From Lepidurus packardi (taxonomy: Eukaryota > Arthropoda > Branchiopoda > Notostraca > Triopsidae), in contig JAKZAN010000001.1 in the NCBI GenBank assembly GCA_023053545.1, forward strand, positions 1,756,565-1,820,564: a stretch of 64,000 nt of DNA, written 5' to 3'. The position numbers and the translations under genes were made by a program. The stretch's first letter is position 1; every line of letters begins with the position of its first letter. Below the pieces are notes generated by a model, which saw nothing but the letters and a program-made list of their open reading frames with translations, was not told the origin of the DNA and did not search any database. Positions 37,655 to 49,560 of this stretch are shown here, piece by piece.

Positions 37655-37875
37655 GATTAAGTCTGCTACGTCACGAGCTTACAATATTGCCGATGCCTTT
37701 GGGAAACAAAACTCAATTCATATTGTAAGAAGATAACTTTCAAAAACTCAATTCATATTGTAAGAAGATAACTTTCAAAGACGATTAAGTCTGCTACGTC
37801 ACGAGCTTACAATATTGCCGATACTTTTGGAAAACAAAACTCAATTCATATTGTAAGATAACTTTCGAAGACGCG
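37655..37875. repeat. Duplicated 128-bp unit with a nested duplication
   Basis: GATTAAGTCTGCTACGTCAC begins at 37655 and again at 37783. Inside the first copy the 34-bp segment starting CTCAATTCATATTGTAAG is itself doubled (about 37714 and 37748). Confidence 0.9.
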
Positions 37876-38457
37876 TTGGATGCCATGTTCGAGATGGGAA
37901 AAACGCTGGACGGCGAGATTCTCAAGCTTTCGTGGTTAAGACAAAAAGTCCGACGCGTAAGAGTCTCAGGTGGAGTCTTATAACTCAGACGGATTACTTA
38001 TTGCCGGGCTGGCTCGTTAACTCGGACGTTTTCGTAGTACAAAGTCTGGTTTTAGTCCTGACGTTCATCAACTGCTTGTTTAAAGGCCGTATAAACTTGG
38101 CGGACTTTTTCTTTTTTTAACCCTGTTACAGGCAAACAATAATTGGGCAGTAAGGGGTTGTAAGGAACATCATTCCAAACGTCCCAAAGCCTTTCTTTAT
38201 ATCACAGAGTCATGGCTTCGTTAGCAAGCAGCCATCAAACTTTGTCTTCTTTCTTACTTTGTTCTTTTCTTCGCTGCTGCTTACTCCGTTGATGGCTTGA
38301 TAATAGCTGCACTAGACTTGGCTATATCCAACCGATGTAACTTACGAGAAGCCATTCAAACCTGCCTCGAACATCTTAAAAAAAAATAACAACTTCATAC
38401 TTGGTTTCCCTTCCCTTTAAAAATCAGACGACATATGACAAGCCCTCTTTCCTATTT

Positions 38458-38779
38458 GACTCGAATACGACATTATTTATCCATATTATTGGACTCTACT
38501 ACGAAATTATTTATCCTTATAATTCGACTCTACTACGACATTATTTATCCTTATTATTGGACCCTAACACAAAATTATTTATCCTTATAATTTGACTCTA
38601 ATACGACATTATTTATCCATATTATTGGACCCTAACACAAAATTATTTATCCTTATAATTCGACTCTAATATGACATTATTTATCCATATTATTGGACTC
38701 TAATACGAAATTATCCATCCTTATTATTCGACTCTACTACGAAATTATCCATCCTTATTATTGGACTCTAATACGAAAG
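38458..38779. repeat. Minisatellite with an exact 34-bp period, ten copies
   Basis: GACTC or GACCC starts at 38458, 38492, 38526, 38560, 38594, 38628, 38662, 38696, 38730 and 38764, with no spacing change. Units read GACTCTAATACGACATTATT then TATCCATATTATTG. Changes are substitutions only, in alternating patterns (ACTCTAATACGA against ACCCTAACACAA). Confidence 0.97.
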
Positions 38780-38799
38780 GCTAAAGAGTAATTCTACAT

Positions 38800-40250
38800 T
38801 AAAATGCAAACTTAACTTAACTTAAGAGGTAACTCAATGACGGATCTCAACTTACTACAGGACAATGATACGAAATAATTCAGGATCTTATTTCGTCATT
38901 GCGAATCTCATGACTTAATACAATGGCACTAAATGCTCGACACTTTCAGAAGCTCAAACCCAAGCAGCTTCTTAATCGAATCACTTAAAACTCTAATGAA
39001 CTGAACACAAACTTCGCCAAACCAAAACCTGGATCACACCGAGTATCCACCATAACCAAGTTCAATAAAATTGCCAGAAATCTCTTGAACACAAATCTAA
39101 TAGAATGAACTGTCAAACTTCTCCCAACGCAAACCTGGATCCCCTTGACTAGGGCGAAAATTCCATCTTTGGTATCCTAAATTCAATCAACATTCCAAGA
39201 AATCTCGCTCAAGTAAGAACACTGAAACATCTCAGATCCTAAAGAAAACCTTAAACGTAAAAGTCCTAAACCAAACCTCGTTTAAAAGCCAAGATTTGCT
39301 TCGAGTCCGCTCGACAGCCCAACCGATCGTCGAGTTTTGCGTCGCGAAAACGTCCGAAATGACTATTCATACTATGAAACGTGAAAAGGGAAGTAAAACA
39401 GGGTACTTGAAGGGGATAAAAGGGCTGGAGCATATAACTCGTGGCTGTAGCAGACTTTGTAGCTTTTATTCGCAAAAGGTATTTCTTCTTTTCAGGGAAA
39501 TTTCTCGAGTACAAAGTCCGAATTGGGCAACATTTCCTGCAGTTAACTCGGCTCTGATGGGTTCCTGGGTAAAGCCAGATGCGACAGCCTTAAAAAAGGC
39601 CTAACCTGACAGGATACGACGCTATATCCGCGAACTAGCGCTACCGAGTCCGCATCTCTTGCTCCTTTATTCAATATTATAGAGTCATTGCAGTTTTTCC
39701 TGGCGCTTTTCGGACTTTTTCATATCGTAAGAATAAAAACAGCACTGGCGATTGAGACACGGGCTGCTGCTGTTGCTCTGCGCTGAAACTAGGAAGAACT
39801 GAACTATATAATACACAAAAAGCTACACCACACTGGTAATGACTCGATATAAAGCGCGGCCAGCCGTGTCAGGGAAGCGAGCCAGCAAAGCATGTTCTTT
39901 TGCTTTTTGTTTGGGCTTGGACTTTTTCTTGCATGGCAATGCATTAACTGCGGGATCACGACATATAACCCAAGTTTTATATGGCATCTCGTAAAAAAAA
40001 AATACGAAAAAAAACACAGCATCTCAGCCACTCGTTTCTTTCGGGACTGGACTGTACATACCCTATCATTTTCCACACGACATTTCTGACAAATGAGTGC
40101 CAAAGAACTGCATCTAACTTGGCTTGTAATTCAAAACACTTTTTTTGGCGAAAAACTCCTCAACAAAGAAAAACTCCTTTCACTTTCAAGGCTCCATTTA
40201 CTGCCAATTACTACCTGAAAGACCACGGGACCATTCCTTGTCACTGAATA
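38800..40250. other. No supported gene
   Basis: 38800-39250 is AT-rich with loose repetition of AAACCTGGATC and TCCATAACC-type words. 39290-40250 carries frames up to 102 codons on both strands without splice support. Confidence 0.35.
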
Positions 40251-40254
40251 TATG

Positions 40255-41110
40255 TTTCTTCCCCATATGATTTTCGAATTTGGAATAAATACAGAATACT
40301 AGAAACGCGTTTCATTTAAAGGTAAGTATTCTAAATGCTCAAATAAAACAAAATAACAACTAAACAAACTGGCGAACCCTCCGTGTCCCAGTTAAATACA
40401 CGATAAAACAGTTCTGGGTTGTTTAACTCTACGGTGGGCTTGGTCCTAACTTTAATATCGACTAGAAAAACGCCGCAGATCCAAATCAAGATTTGATCAA
40501 AATCAAATCAAATCAAGATCAAATCAAATCAGGATTTTAGAGTTGACAAAAGTTAGAGTTGATAAAGCAGTGCTTTATTTTTAAACAAAATATAATGAAA
40601 CATACGCTAAACGGTTTATTTACTCACAAGATAGTATTGAAATCAGAGTACAATAGACCACAATTAACCTAATTCCAAATCCCCCATAAAATACACAATA
40701 AAAACACAGTCCCCGAGTTTTACTAAGAAGGTAAGTACAACATTCCAAGTTTCAACCACCGATAAAATCCAAATGCAATTAACCTACCTCAAAGCCACAT
40801 TGTAAATATCCAGCCCAAATGCGCTAAAAACGGTTTTACTTTAATACGACGCTAAATACTGGCTAAAAACAGGTTTAAAAAACAAATGACTGCCTTCCGG
40901 GTTTTTGTCCCGTTCCTCAATAAAATTACGCATACAAGTCTCAATTTTGACTCAAAGGTGAGTAAAATGCTCACAAAATAAAACCCAAAGTACCTGCTCT
41001 TAAATCTTCGACCAATACGCCAGAAAACCCTTACGCCTAACTTGCAAGTAAGTAAACTTAGAAAGTAAACTTACAAGTAAGTAAAACAAAATAAGTAAAA
41101 CAAAATAAAA
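40255..41110. repeat. Diverged repeat with recurring splice-donor-like sites
   Basis: AAAGGTAAGTATT at 40318, AGAAGGTAAGTACAA at 40727, CAAAGGTGAGTAAAATG at 40953 and CAAGTAAGTAAA at 41045 and 41074 follow A-rich text containing AATAAAAT or ATACACAATAAAA and a TTTTAC or TTTTGAC stretch. The units share words but are too diverged for an exact period. Confidence 0.5.
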
Positions 41111-41288
41111 TGTTTCAAAAATATAAAAAAAAAGTATTAACCAAGAGGCTTAACACAAAAACGCTAAAAATCGTTGGAGCAGGGCTATACGAATCTATAA
41201 CCCCATTTGCAAGGCAAGCACACAAAAAAGAGGACAAAAAGGCGGTTTGGACTGTCGATTTTGACCGGTACGAAAAGTCGAGCATATT

Positions 41289-41873
41289 TTGCCAATATTT
41301 CCCCCGATACGGTATAAACGGTGTTCTCTCTCACGGTTCCCATCGACTATACGTCTTTCTTCTTCGTTTTTTGAAGAAAAAAAATGGAGAGCAAAAAATG
41401 TCCAGAGCCCCATCTATCTAGCAGGAAAGTGTCTCCACTTCACATATTACAGCCACAAAAAATGGCTTTCGCGTTTGGGGCCAACGAAAGAACTCGAAAA
41501 TAGAAGAGCAAAAAGAGGGAAAGAGAGCGGGAGGAGGGTTGAAAAGGCGGCCAAGGAGACCAGCCACGTATCTTCTCTGTCCGACAACAATAGTGCGACC
41601 CCGCAAAAAAAGCCACAAAAAAGCAAAAAGAAAACGGGACGGGAGCTCGCCCCAAGATGGCCGACCTCTTGGCCTCCATTGGTCCACTCGTGCTGTTTTA
41701 AGTACGCCGAGTCCTGTATCCTGGTTAGGCCATAGCGGAGCGATCTGCTGGCCGTAAAAATCTGCCTCGTCCCATCCCAGAGCAGCAGCCGCTACACAGA
41801 TATGCTTGCCAAACTCGTGCAAAAAAAGGCTCCTGGTAGTTTTTTCTCTTGTATTTCGCGCTCTGTCGAACAC
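41289..41873. other. Two long antisense open frames, strand unresolved
   Basis: The minus frame 41418-41873 has 151 codons and reads HEFGKHICVAAAALGWDEAD then FYGQQIAPLWPNQDTGLG, with a later hydrophobic FLFAFLWLFLRG. The plus frame 41289-41735 has 148 codons with a basic, Ser-rich centre (ELENRRAKRGKESGRRVEKA). The plus strand is purine-rich here. Stop codons need both T and purine, so this skew alone lengthens frames on both strands. The minus frame could follow the acceptor TTTGTGTTCGACAG. Neither has a known family or an ATG in good context. Confidence 0.25.
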
Positions 41874-41939
41874 AAATTCGGGCTATGCCTTTGCAAAGGG
41901 TTAACCTCAGTGGTTGGCAAAAAATTTCTGCCATACTAT

Positions 41940-44400
41940 GCGGCGATGTTTCCCAAAAGAGAAGCCGTTATCGGCAAAGAGAGATGGAGCGGAAAAAAAG
42001 GAGTTGTGACTGCTAGGGAGCAGCAGGCAAATAAAAGCGCAACGTGCGGACGCCCATGACTGATATGCTTCACGATTTTTTTGCTTTAATTTTCGCTCCG
42101 TATCTTCTTTTTTCTTGTTGGTATAGAGATCTAGGGGGACGGGACGGGACAGAAAGCAAAAAGCGGTTGCAATTTATCGTCGACTGTGCGAAGACTGGCG
42201 ATGCCATTTCCAGGACAGTTCTGCGTGGGATTTGGCAACGAGTGAACTGGGAAACTTGTCACCTTCCAAATTGATTTGCTTGTGTCACTTGAATTTACTT
42301 TGGCCCGCATTGAAGAGCTAATAAATTACCATTTTTTCCCCATCATGACTCTTTGAAACACCTTTCCCGAGTTGGCACTGCTAAAGACTCCACAAGTTCC
42401 CTGAAAGCAAGACTGGCGAGGATTTAAAATTCATTTCGACTTGAGTTATTTAGGTAACGTGTGTTGTTTTTTTCACCTTTATTGCAACTCTCGTGTGTGT
42501 TTCGCAGCAGAAAAGCTCAGTTAGCAGCGTGCGTGATCGCAGGACAACAACAGGACCATGTCTTCGGGTTTTTCTTTTGTTTACGCCAAAACAGCCACCG
42601 TGCATGGCTGGCTCTTTCTTTCCAGTCCCCAAAAAATAAAAGGCATTTTTTGAACATTCCTACAAGAACAATGACCGTATGGCAGTTTCAAGTTTGGTTC
42701 ATTTTGGTTCAGCATCGTTACCCTAACGTGATTACAGCCTTGCACTAAACGAAAACAGTGTCGAAACCTTTTCTTGAGGCACTTTTATTGTTAAAAAAAA
42801 ATCTTCGCCCATGCCTGCACAGGCGAGCTGGAGTAGTGCAAATGATTTTGAAATATTTTCAATTTTAAGTTTCAATTACTGCGTTAAAAAGCGGCTATTT
42901 TCCTACCATACACTATTTTTCCACACATGTAACATTCTACTCAACCAAAATGCGATCATAGAACCAAGCGTTGAATTAAAATCGGTACTGTAAGCTCTCG
43001 CTTCTGTTAAATTGAGAAAGATTACTGGCCGTTGTTGACTTGCTAAAATGAACACTAGGACTATACTGCTAAATGCATTCTCGAAGTTCAACTATGAAAA
43101 TTTCCGCTAAGAACAACGAATTCCTACAACAATGAATGGGTAAAAGGGCTCTACCTACGTCATATTACAGCTCCAAAAACACCACTCCCAGTGAAATTCA
43201 TTATTGAAATTCATTATTGAAAAGACAGCTTTTGGTTTATTGAACCAACCAAAGTACGATCTGGTAAACCGTGTTATGAGAGTCGCAACTACGGAATCGG
43301 AACCCAAGTTATGCAAATTTGCTGTAAATTTAACGTCTTTTGCAGTGGCACTTTTGCCGTTGAGCAGATGTTTAAAGGTTTCGAAACGGGTGTCTTTGCT
43401 TGAGACCCACATTTTCTGTACAAAGATCTCTCTGATTGCCGATTTCCTTCAGTCAGGTGCTGACATGACGTTTCAAACTCATAAAAGAACAGCTTTCCAA
43501 GATTTCCGCCAATGATTTTCCTTGAATGCTCTCCACTGTCAAAGACAAAAGACTTTCAAGTGAACAAAAAGCTGCTGTTCCGTTCGTTCAGGGATACGTC
43601 GCTAGTGATTATCGCGCATTAAGTTCGCCAACTGGCGCAGCTTTTTGGCTCCTCGCATTATCTTTTCAAATTTCCTCCCTTTCGAATCCCCAATAGGCGG
43701 CTAACATGCCATGTGCAGGAAAAGACAGCTTTTTCGCCTTACTGTAGCTTATCCAGCCAAGCTATCCGTAATCAACCCACCCCTCCATTCTCTATAACTT
43801 CCCATCTCTTTGCAGTACACGTACACACACAAAACTGTCTCGTTTTACTATGCAAATGCGCACACCTTTCGCAAGTCAGCAAGTCGACCGCCACGGCATG
43901 ATTTACTTCCGAATCTGACCCCCCTAACCGCCCCCCAAACCAAAATCTGCAGGCTGTCACGTAGTCAAAATTGGATCCCATAAACTCCCTGGATCGGCCG
44001 CGATTTTTCCAGCCCATAACGCTTGTATGACAAAACAAGGCAAAAGACTCATTACGCCGATCGATCAGTAACAATACGACGAAAAGAGGACAAAAAAAGT
44101 CAAGCAAAAGAAGCAAAAGAATGTTAATTAGCAGGATAACGATAAATCGTACTGCCATTTCTTTCTCTCGTTAAGGCAGAAGCAAATTAAATATAACAAC
44201 TCCAAATTAAAATACGCTCCACCATAACTTCCAGTTGTGGAAATTGTGTTTGGATACATTCAGACAAAAGTCCGGGGCTTAGGTTATGTGCAGTACCAGC
44301 AATAACAGTTTCAAAAGTTGATGAGATCCCTAGTCAAATTTGCGCCAGGCTTTTTTACAGCATGTTCTTCCTTTGCTTTCCTCGTTTGTTTTAACGAACA
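41940..44400. other. No supported gene
   Basis: Frames of 60-128 codons appear on both strands with no splice pairs. 42840-43120 is AT-rich. TTGAAATTCATTA is duplicated at about 43192-43216. Confidence 0.35.
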
Positions 44401-44418
44401 AGTCTGAAAGATAAGTAT

Positions 44419-44804
44419 CTAGCCAGAGAAATTACTTGTGGTGAAGACAAAGTCCGCGCGCCTCACTGTTTTCGGGCTTATATTCATAATACCCAAGAGT
44501 ATAGATATATAAATATACAAGCCCTGAGCCGAAGATGTAGGGGAACCAAGAAATTGCCGAGTTCGCTCATCTTTAATGCGCTCTCTCCCCAATAAAAGTG
44601 GCTCATTTTCGATCATTCCGATGCCACACACCGAGTCTGGGTCCGTGTTTAATAATATTCCTGCCAGCTCCGTCGAAAAACAAAAAAAAGGCCTCTTTTC
44701 ACGACTCGCCGCATCAGCACCAGACGTTTTGCGCTCTGCTTCTCCATAAAACACCCTCCCGAAGCCGAAGAAAAAACAAAGCACATGCACAACGACTCCA
44801 CACA
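44419..44804 (-). CDS. Predicted second, terminal exon of the two-exon gene
   Basis: After a 273-bp intron, the acceptor AGCTAGTGTGTTTAG opens two bases plus 127 codons to a TAG. An alternative in-phase AG lies eight to ten bases upstream. The frame starts with a hydrophobic segment (CGVVVHVLCFFFGFGRVFYG), continues through a charged region (EAERKTSGADAASREKRPFF), and has a second hydrophobic patch (GLYIYISILLGIMNI) near the end. Spliced to 45078-45378 it gives 687 nt, 228 residues. One to three membrane segments are suggested by inspection only. The adjacency of two long same-strand frames joined in phase is the main support. The function is unknown. Confidence 0.33.
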
Positions 44805-45077
44805 CTAAACACACTAGCTTTTTTAGGGAACAATGTCTGTCCCGGCACCGCCATCATCACAAAATAATAACCGAAGCAACTCGGCGAAGGCTCTTGTTAT
44901 AGAAGGGAGGGTTTTTGCCGCTTCGCTCTTTCGGGCCAGGTTTGGGGAAAGCTGCTCGTTAGACACTCTGCATGCCAAACAAGGGACTCTTCTTCCTGCC
45001 ATCTTCTTAAAACAAAAGTCAAGCCAAAGAAACACACACCGCCCAGATCCCCATATCAAATATTACGACAAACTTAC

Positions 45078-45378
45078 GGTTGCAGGTGTTGGCATAAGTC
45101 TTTTCTGTGTGCACTCTTGTTTCCTTGCCGAGCCACTTTTTCAAAAAGTGGGAGTTTCTTTCCTTTTTTTGGGGGTCTTCTTTTTTTGGGGTACTCGGGG
45201 TTTTGGAAAGCTCTCGGGGAAGGTTAAGTAGCAGCAGCAGACCACCTTGGATTGTCACTCGGGAGAGGTTAGGGCGGCAGAGCAGGAGCCGATCGCCAGA
45301 CGGCACAAGAGATGCTGCGAGCCGGGAGAGGAGAAGATGCAGAGATGCTGATCCTGGGTGAAGAAATCGGGTAGCCAT
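45078..45378 (-). CDS. Predicted first exon of a two-exon minus-strand gene
   Basis: An ATG in a strong context (ATCATGGCT) at 45378 opens 100 codons plus one base to a consensus donor (CAACC followed by GTAAGTTTG). The N-terminus (MATRFLHPGSASLHLLLSRL then AASLVPSGDRLLLCRP) is Ser/Leu/Arg-rich with few acids, like a mitochondrial targeting or leader region. A Leu run (GGLLLLLNLP) and a Lys-rich hydrophilic stretch (STPKKEDPQKKERNSHF) follow. The exon sits in a small GC-rich island, unlike the flanks. Its leftover base joins in phase with the frame at 44419-44804. The plus strand has a competing RS-rich frame. No family recognised. Confidence 0.35.
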
Positions 45379-45538
45379 GATCTGCTTGGGAGGACTGTTA
45401 TGCACACAATGCCTCTTGTTGATGTCTTGTTTAGAAGGCTGGGCTTAACGAAAAGCTATTCGCTGGCCCCCCCATTTGCTTTGCTTGTCTGTTTATGTGG
45501 GTTGTAAGAGATCTGTTGGGTTTCTTTTCCCCGCGCGA

Positions 45539-45644
45539 GCTACTTTGTTTCTTGGGTTTCGGCTTGCGTATCGAAAAGATGATTTCAAGAGTCAGAACTT
45601 TGCTACTTTGTTTCTTGGGTTTCGGCTTGCGTATCGGAAAGATG
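45539..45644. repeat. Direct duplication, 63-bp offset
   Basis: A 43-bp block starting GCTACTTTGTTTCTTGGGTT at 45539 is repeated at 45602 with one visible mismatch (TATCGAAAAG against TATCGGAAAG). Confidence 0.95.
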
Positions 45645-46299
45645 AGATTAGGGTTGTGGGTCCAGAGGGGGGCATCTGATTTGCTTAGCGTCCACTGATG
45701 GAGTGCGGTGTGTGTGTGTTGGTTGAGGGGGGGTAAGCATAAGAGAACTGTGTGTATCGTCCGAGTTGCTGCGTTTGAGTTGCTGTCGTATTCTTCCTTT
45801 TCCCTTGATCTAGCCCGCTTTTAGCGTTGGAGCACCACACATAGACGGATAGCCCGGGCGAGGTGATACCGAGTACCCCGCAAAAAAGTCCGGAGCAGCG
45901 GGTTGGGGCGTCGAAGATAACTTTGGACATCAAAGCTACGGGTTATGGGGCTCTTTAAAACTCCAACTCAAATGGTTTTTCTTGCCAAAATCATCGCCAG
46001 ATTCATAGCCCTTGCCGCCATGCCCGTAGCACTGCCAAAGTTAGGCAAAAGGCCCCTTCCATCTACCACTAAGGCTCGTATTTTCCCCTCCCTCCGCCCC
46101 GCACACGTCTATATAAACCGGCGTGTCGTGTTAGCAGGACCTTATTACCTCTCCCTTGCGCTCCCCGTATACACATCAGCCCTTGGATGCTTTTATTTAC
46201 GCGCCCGGCAAAGACCCAACAATTGCGAACATGTTCTTTACTCTATGCGGCCATCTTTCCTTCCCAACTTTCGGCTGGGACCAACCCGGAAAGGACAAC

Positions 46300-46324
46300 T
46301 TTTTTTTTTTTTTTTTTTTTTTTT
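46300..46324. repeat. Run of 25 T
   Basis: Uninterrupted T homopolymer, pyrimidine-rich on both sides. Length is likely to vary between individuals or assemblies. Confidence 0.95.
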
Positions 46325-46389
46325 GCCGAGCTTTTTTTGTGCAGAAGCACCCCATTTGACAGCTCAATATGTCCTGGCCACTTGAATTT

Positions 46390-47890
46390 GTGAACTCTTA
46401 ACTCCAGACACAGAAACCTGGTTGAGACGCTTTTATTATTTCGTTTTTAAGAGCCAGGATGGAAAACAGCAGGCAACAATGCACAGATGGCTCCTATACT
46501 CGGCTAAGGATTCGCAGCCTCCCTTAAAGAATTTAAAGACTGGATACTACACGCTGCAAAAAAAAATCGTGGGAAATCTTAGAGTGAAATAGGGTGGTAA
46601 CTTTTACGCGGCACTTTATAGAAGTTTCAGAAATCTTACAGAAATTATTCAGATTGTAGTAGACATTTAGGGATAGTCTTAGACTTCGATATCATGGTAT
46701 AACTTTGAAATAGTACTAATGAAATATTAGTACACATGACAAGCATGTATTGGTGTACCGATCTTCAAAAAGAGGAAGGATTCCAAAACGTATTTTAAAC
46801 GATGCCATCGATGTGCTGAAGTCAATCATAGTTGTTAAATCATAATTGTTAAAACCCAATCTGTTACATCAGAATTCAGGAAGTCAAGCCATCCCAACTA
46901 AAGGTTCTTTAAAACTATATCCTAAAGTTATTACGCTCTGAACAAAACTGCAAAACACTACTCAAATGTAAAAATTGAATTTCAATAAAATTATATTCAA
47001 TTTTCACATTCTGGAGCTTATACCTTTTCCCCATTACTCGCTATTTTATTCTAAACACTACAACACCCTGCAACCCACAAAAGTACTTGTAAAATAAAAT
47101 ACTGAAAAGCAATCCATCATTGGAACCACCCTTCTAAAATCCTATAAGCAATATCTGAACACTTGTAATCTAATTAGAAAAAAGTTGTAATATTATCAAA
47201 AAGCTGGAAAGGTTTCTAGGCAGTCAAACAAAATTTACATTACAATCTCTCGACACCAAGTCCACAGAAATTGTCCAATTTACTTGAACTCCCCAAAAAA
47301 AAGAAACACTTCAAATCCATTTCCAAAGAATTCGCAGAAAACTAAGGAACTACATGAAAATTTACTCAGGCAATTGGGCTTCAAGTGGCTCAAAAATAAA
47401 AATCCAAACACAGTCTTCTTGTCTGAAACGAAAAAGCGGCTTTCGCGCCCAGGAAATGGAAGCTAAACGAAAAAAAAGTAGCTAAATGATAGCCTTGGCT
47501 CACGTCGGCACAAGGAAAGCTTCTGGAAGACCGATTTTTTCGAACTTAGCAAACCATTTGGCGCCTGGGCTGAAACTTGGCCCCGTTTTGCTTTACGTCT
47601 TTTGCCCCATCATGTAAATTCGGTCCTCCAGCTCTACATATCCGACCCTCCCAAAAAATAAACTTGAAAAAGTACCTTCAATGTCCTGCCCCATGTTCCA
47701 GCCAAGTCCCTTAGATATTTCCAATACGAAAAAAACGAAATAAAACTAAAATTAAGAAAAGGGCTCATTTATTGGTTGAAACTCTCCAACTCTCCTAGTT
47801 TAACCAAAAAACGCAATCCATCTTTTTTGCCCTACATATAGTAAAAAGATAAAATTCCCCCAAGAGTTGGGGTTAGGGACATAACTCAAA
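46390..47890. other. AT-rich DNA, no gene seen
   Basis: 46560-47300 is AT-rich with few CpG. Small internal duplications occur (GTTAAATCATAATTGTTAAA near 46834). No frame reaches 61 codons here. Confidence 0.5.
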
Positions 47891-47915
47891 TGTGGGCAGT
47901 GGAAGGTAAAAATCT

Positions 47916-47941
47916 AAAAAAAAAAAAAAAAAAAAAAAAAA
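47916..47941. repeat. Run of 26 A
   Basis: Uninterrupted A homopolymer. The sequence before it (GGGACATAACTCAAATGTGG) does not look like a retrotransposon tail, and no flanking target duplication is visible. Confidence 0.95.
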
Positions 47942-47944
47942 CAC

Positions 47945-49560
47945 ATTTTCCTACAGCGGTCCTAGAGCCCAAAGTTGGGAGCGCGTCTCCCAAGTCAAGT
48001 CTCGATTGGATTGCCGGCTCTGAAGCGAGACGAGCTCCTCCTCGTCGTCCGGGGCTTAGTCGTCAAGTTTAACGACCCCGGAACAAATGAGCAAGCCCGG
48101 TTACGCGCCTCTTGGGCCAGCCGGGGCCATTTCTCCCAGTTAACAACCCTCTGGGTCTTGCAAAAGCCCCGCGTTTGGGGCATAATAATTCCTCGTTCCC
48201 TTGGCTGCCCTTTGGTTGGGAGTTTTCGCTTACGTCCTCAACAATGAAGGAGGAGTAAAAAAAAATACGAAAACCGCCCCACTCGCCCTGAACTTTGCTA
48301 ACTATACTGCACTTTCCGCCATTTTTTCGCCCATGCTTCAAAACTCCCCCAAATAAGAGGAGGAATATAAAAAAAAAACGGGCGGCTCTTTATTAGCTCT
48401 GAGCCAGCTAGCAGTCCGAGAAGCTTGAGAGGTTTTTCTATCTGCATGGTATATAGCCGAAGGAAAAACTAAAAATAAAAAGCGCTTTTGATTATAGAGT
48501 CCAGGCCAAAAGTTGAGGGTATATAGTTGAAACTCATTAGTCTGGAGGTTCATAAAAAGAACTCTTTATTCAAGTGTGTGGAGCCAAGGTGGAATACGAA
48601 ATCATGGCAGACTCCACCTAACACGTTTACATACCTCGACGGCCAACAGAAAAGCATACGCAAAAATAAACTCTTCCGACTCTTTTTTTCTTAGATCTCA
48701 TTCTTTTTTTAACTCTTCTCGGGCTGAAAGAAACAAGAGTCGGCAGAAAATTCTCCACTTTTTTTATGCAACATGGCTGAAAAAGATGAGGGATTGGCAG
48801 ACTGACCATAAACTATATTACATACGCCAGCATGCAACCCTATCTTCTCTCTCTCTCTCGTAAATTCTACGGCTTGGGCTAACGGATAATTTGGGGCTTA
48901 TCAATAAAGAGAAAAAACACGATGGTCCCGGACAAAGGGCAAGACGAAGGTGTGTTAGAACCACGATCCATTTGCAAAATGCATGGGCGTTTTTTTTATA
49001 CAGTTTTCTTTTTCTTTTTGTCGAACGCTTTCTAAAAATGCAGTGTTCTTTTGGGGAGAAAATTTTCTGCAGCGAGTTTTGCGGGGATATTTCGGATATT
49101 TCAAATGCTCACTTTTGTTTTTAATGGAAAGATTCCTTGATGGAGTCTCTAAGCTGAATCGGACATAAATATGGGAATCGATTACAAGAGGGGTAGACGT
49201 CTATAGCAGCCAATGGGAGCGCGAGCTAGACAATAGTGAATTTTTGTGTGATGCGGTTAACAAGCGAACGTTTTTCTCCTTTTTCCTCCCGTGTACCTTA
49301 CATGTGTATTAATGAACGTGGCTGGGTGCTGAGGGCGTCACCCAAGGGGAAAAGAGCCAAACAAAGAAACCATTGTTGGTATGACACGAAGCAAGTCAAG
49401 CTTTTGCAATTACTACGCACTAGAAACTCAACTTTAAGCGACGAGTTACAAAATGGCGTTCCTTGGAACGATAGAGAGCGCCGGGAGCCTTTGCAATTAA
49501 GAACGTTTTTTGGATCGTAACTTTTACGCCAACTGAAATAATCTTTGAACTTGGATGGAA
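47945..49560. other. Mixed DNA, weak frames only
   Basis: 47950-48250 is GC-rich. A 90-codon plus frame (47975-48247, MGARLPSQVSIGLPALKRDE) and a 90-codon minus frame overlap, with no splice pair for either. A TC run lies near 48846-48860. Confidence 0.25.

Noticed and set aside
38342-38378. Minus-strand micro-exon (T-rich acceptor, MFEAGLNGFS, then GTAAGT)
   Set aside because: About 32 bp without neighbours; A/T runs make such acceptors common here.
45107-45361. Plus-strand RS-rich frame (ERLGRQSRSRSPDGTRDAAS) as an SR-type protein exon
   Set aside because: It is the antisense of the better-supported minus-strand exon 45078-45378 and arises from its Leu/Ser/Arg codons.
47916-47941. Long A run as a retrotransposon or processed-gene tail
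   Set aside because: No open frame or gene-like sequence upstream and no flanking direct repeat.
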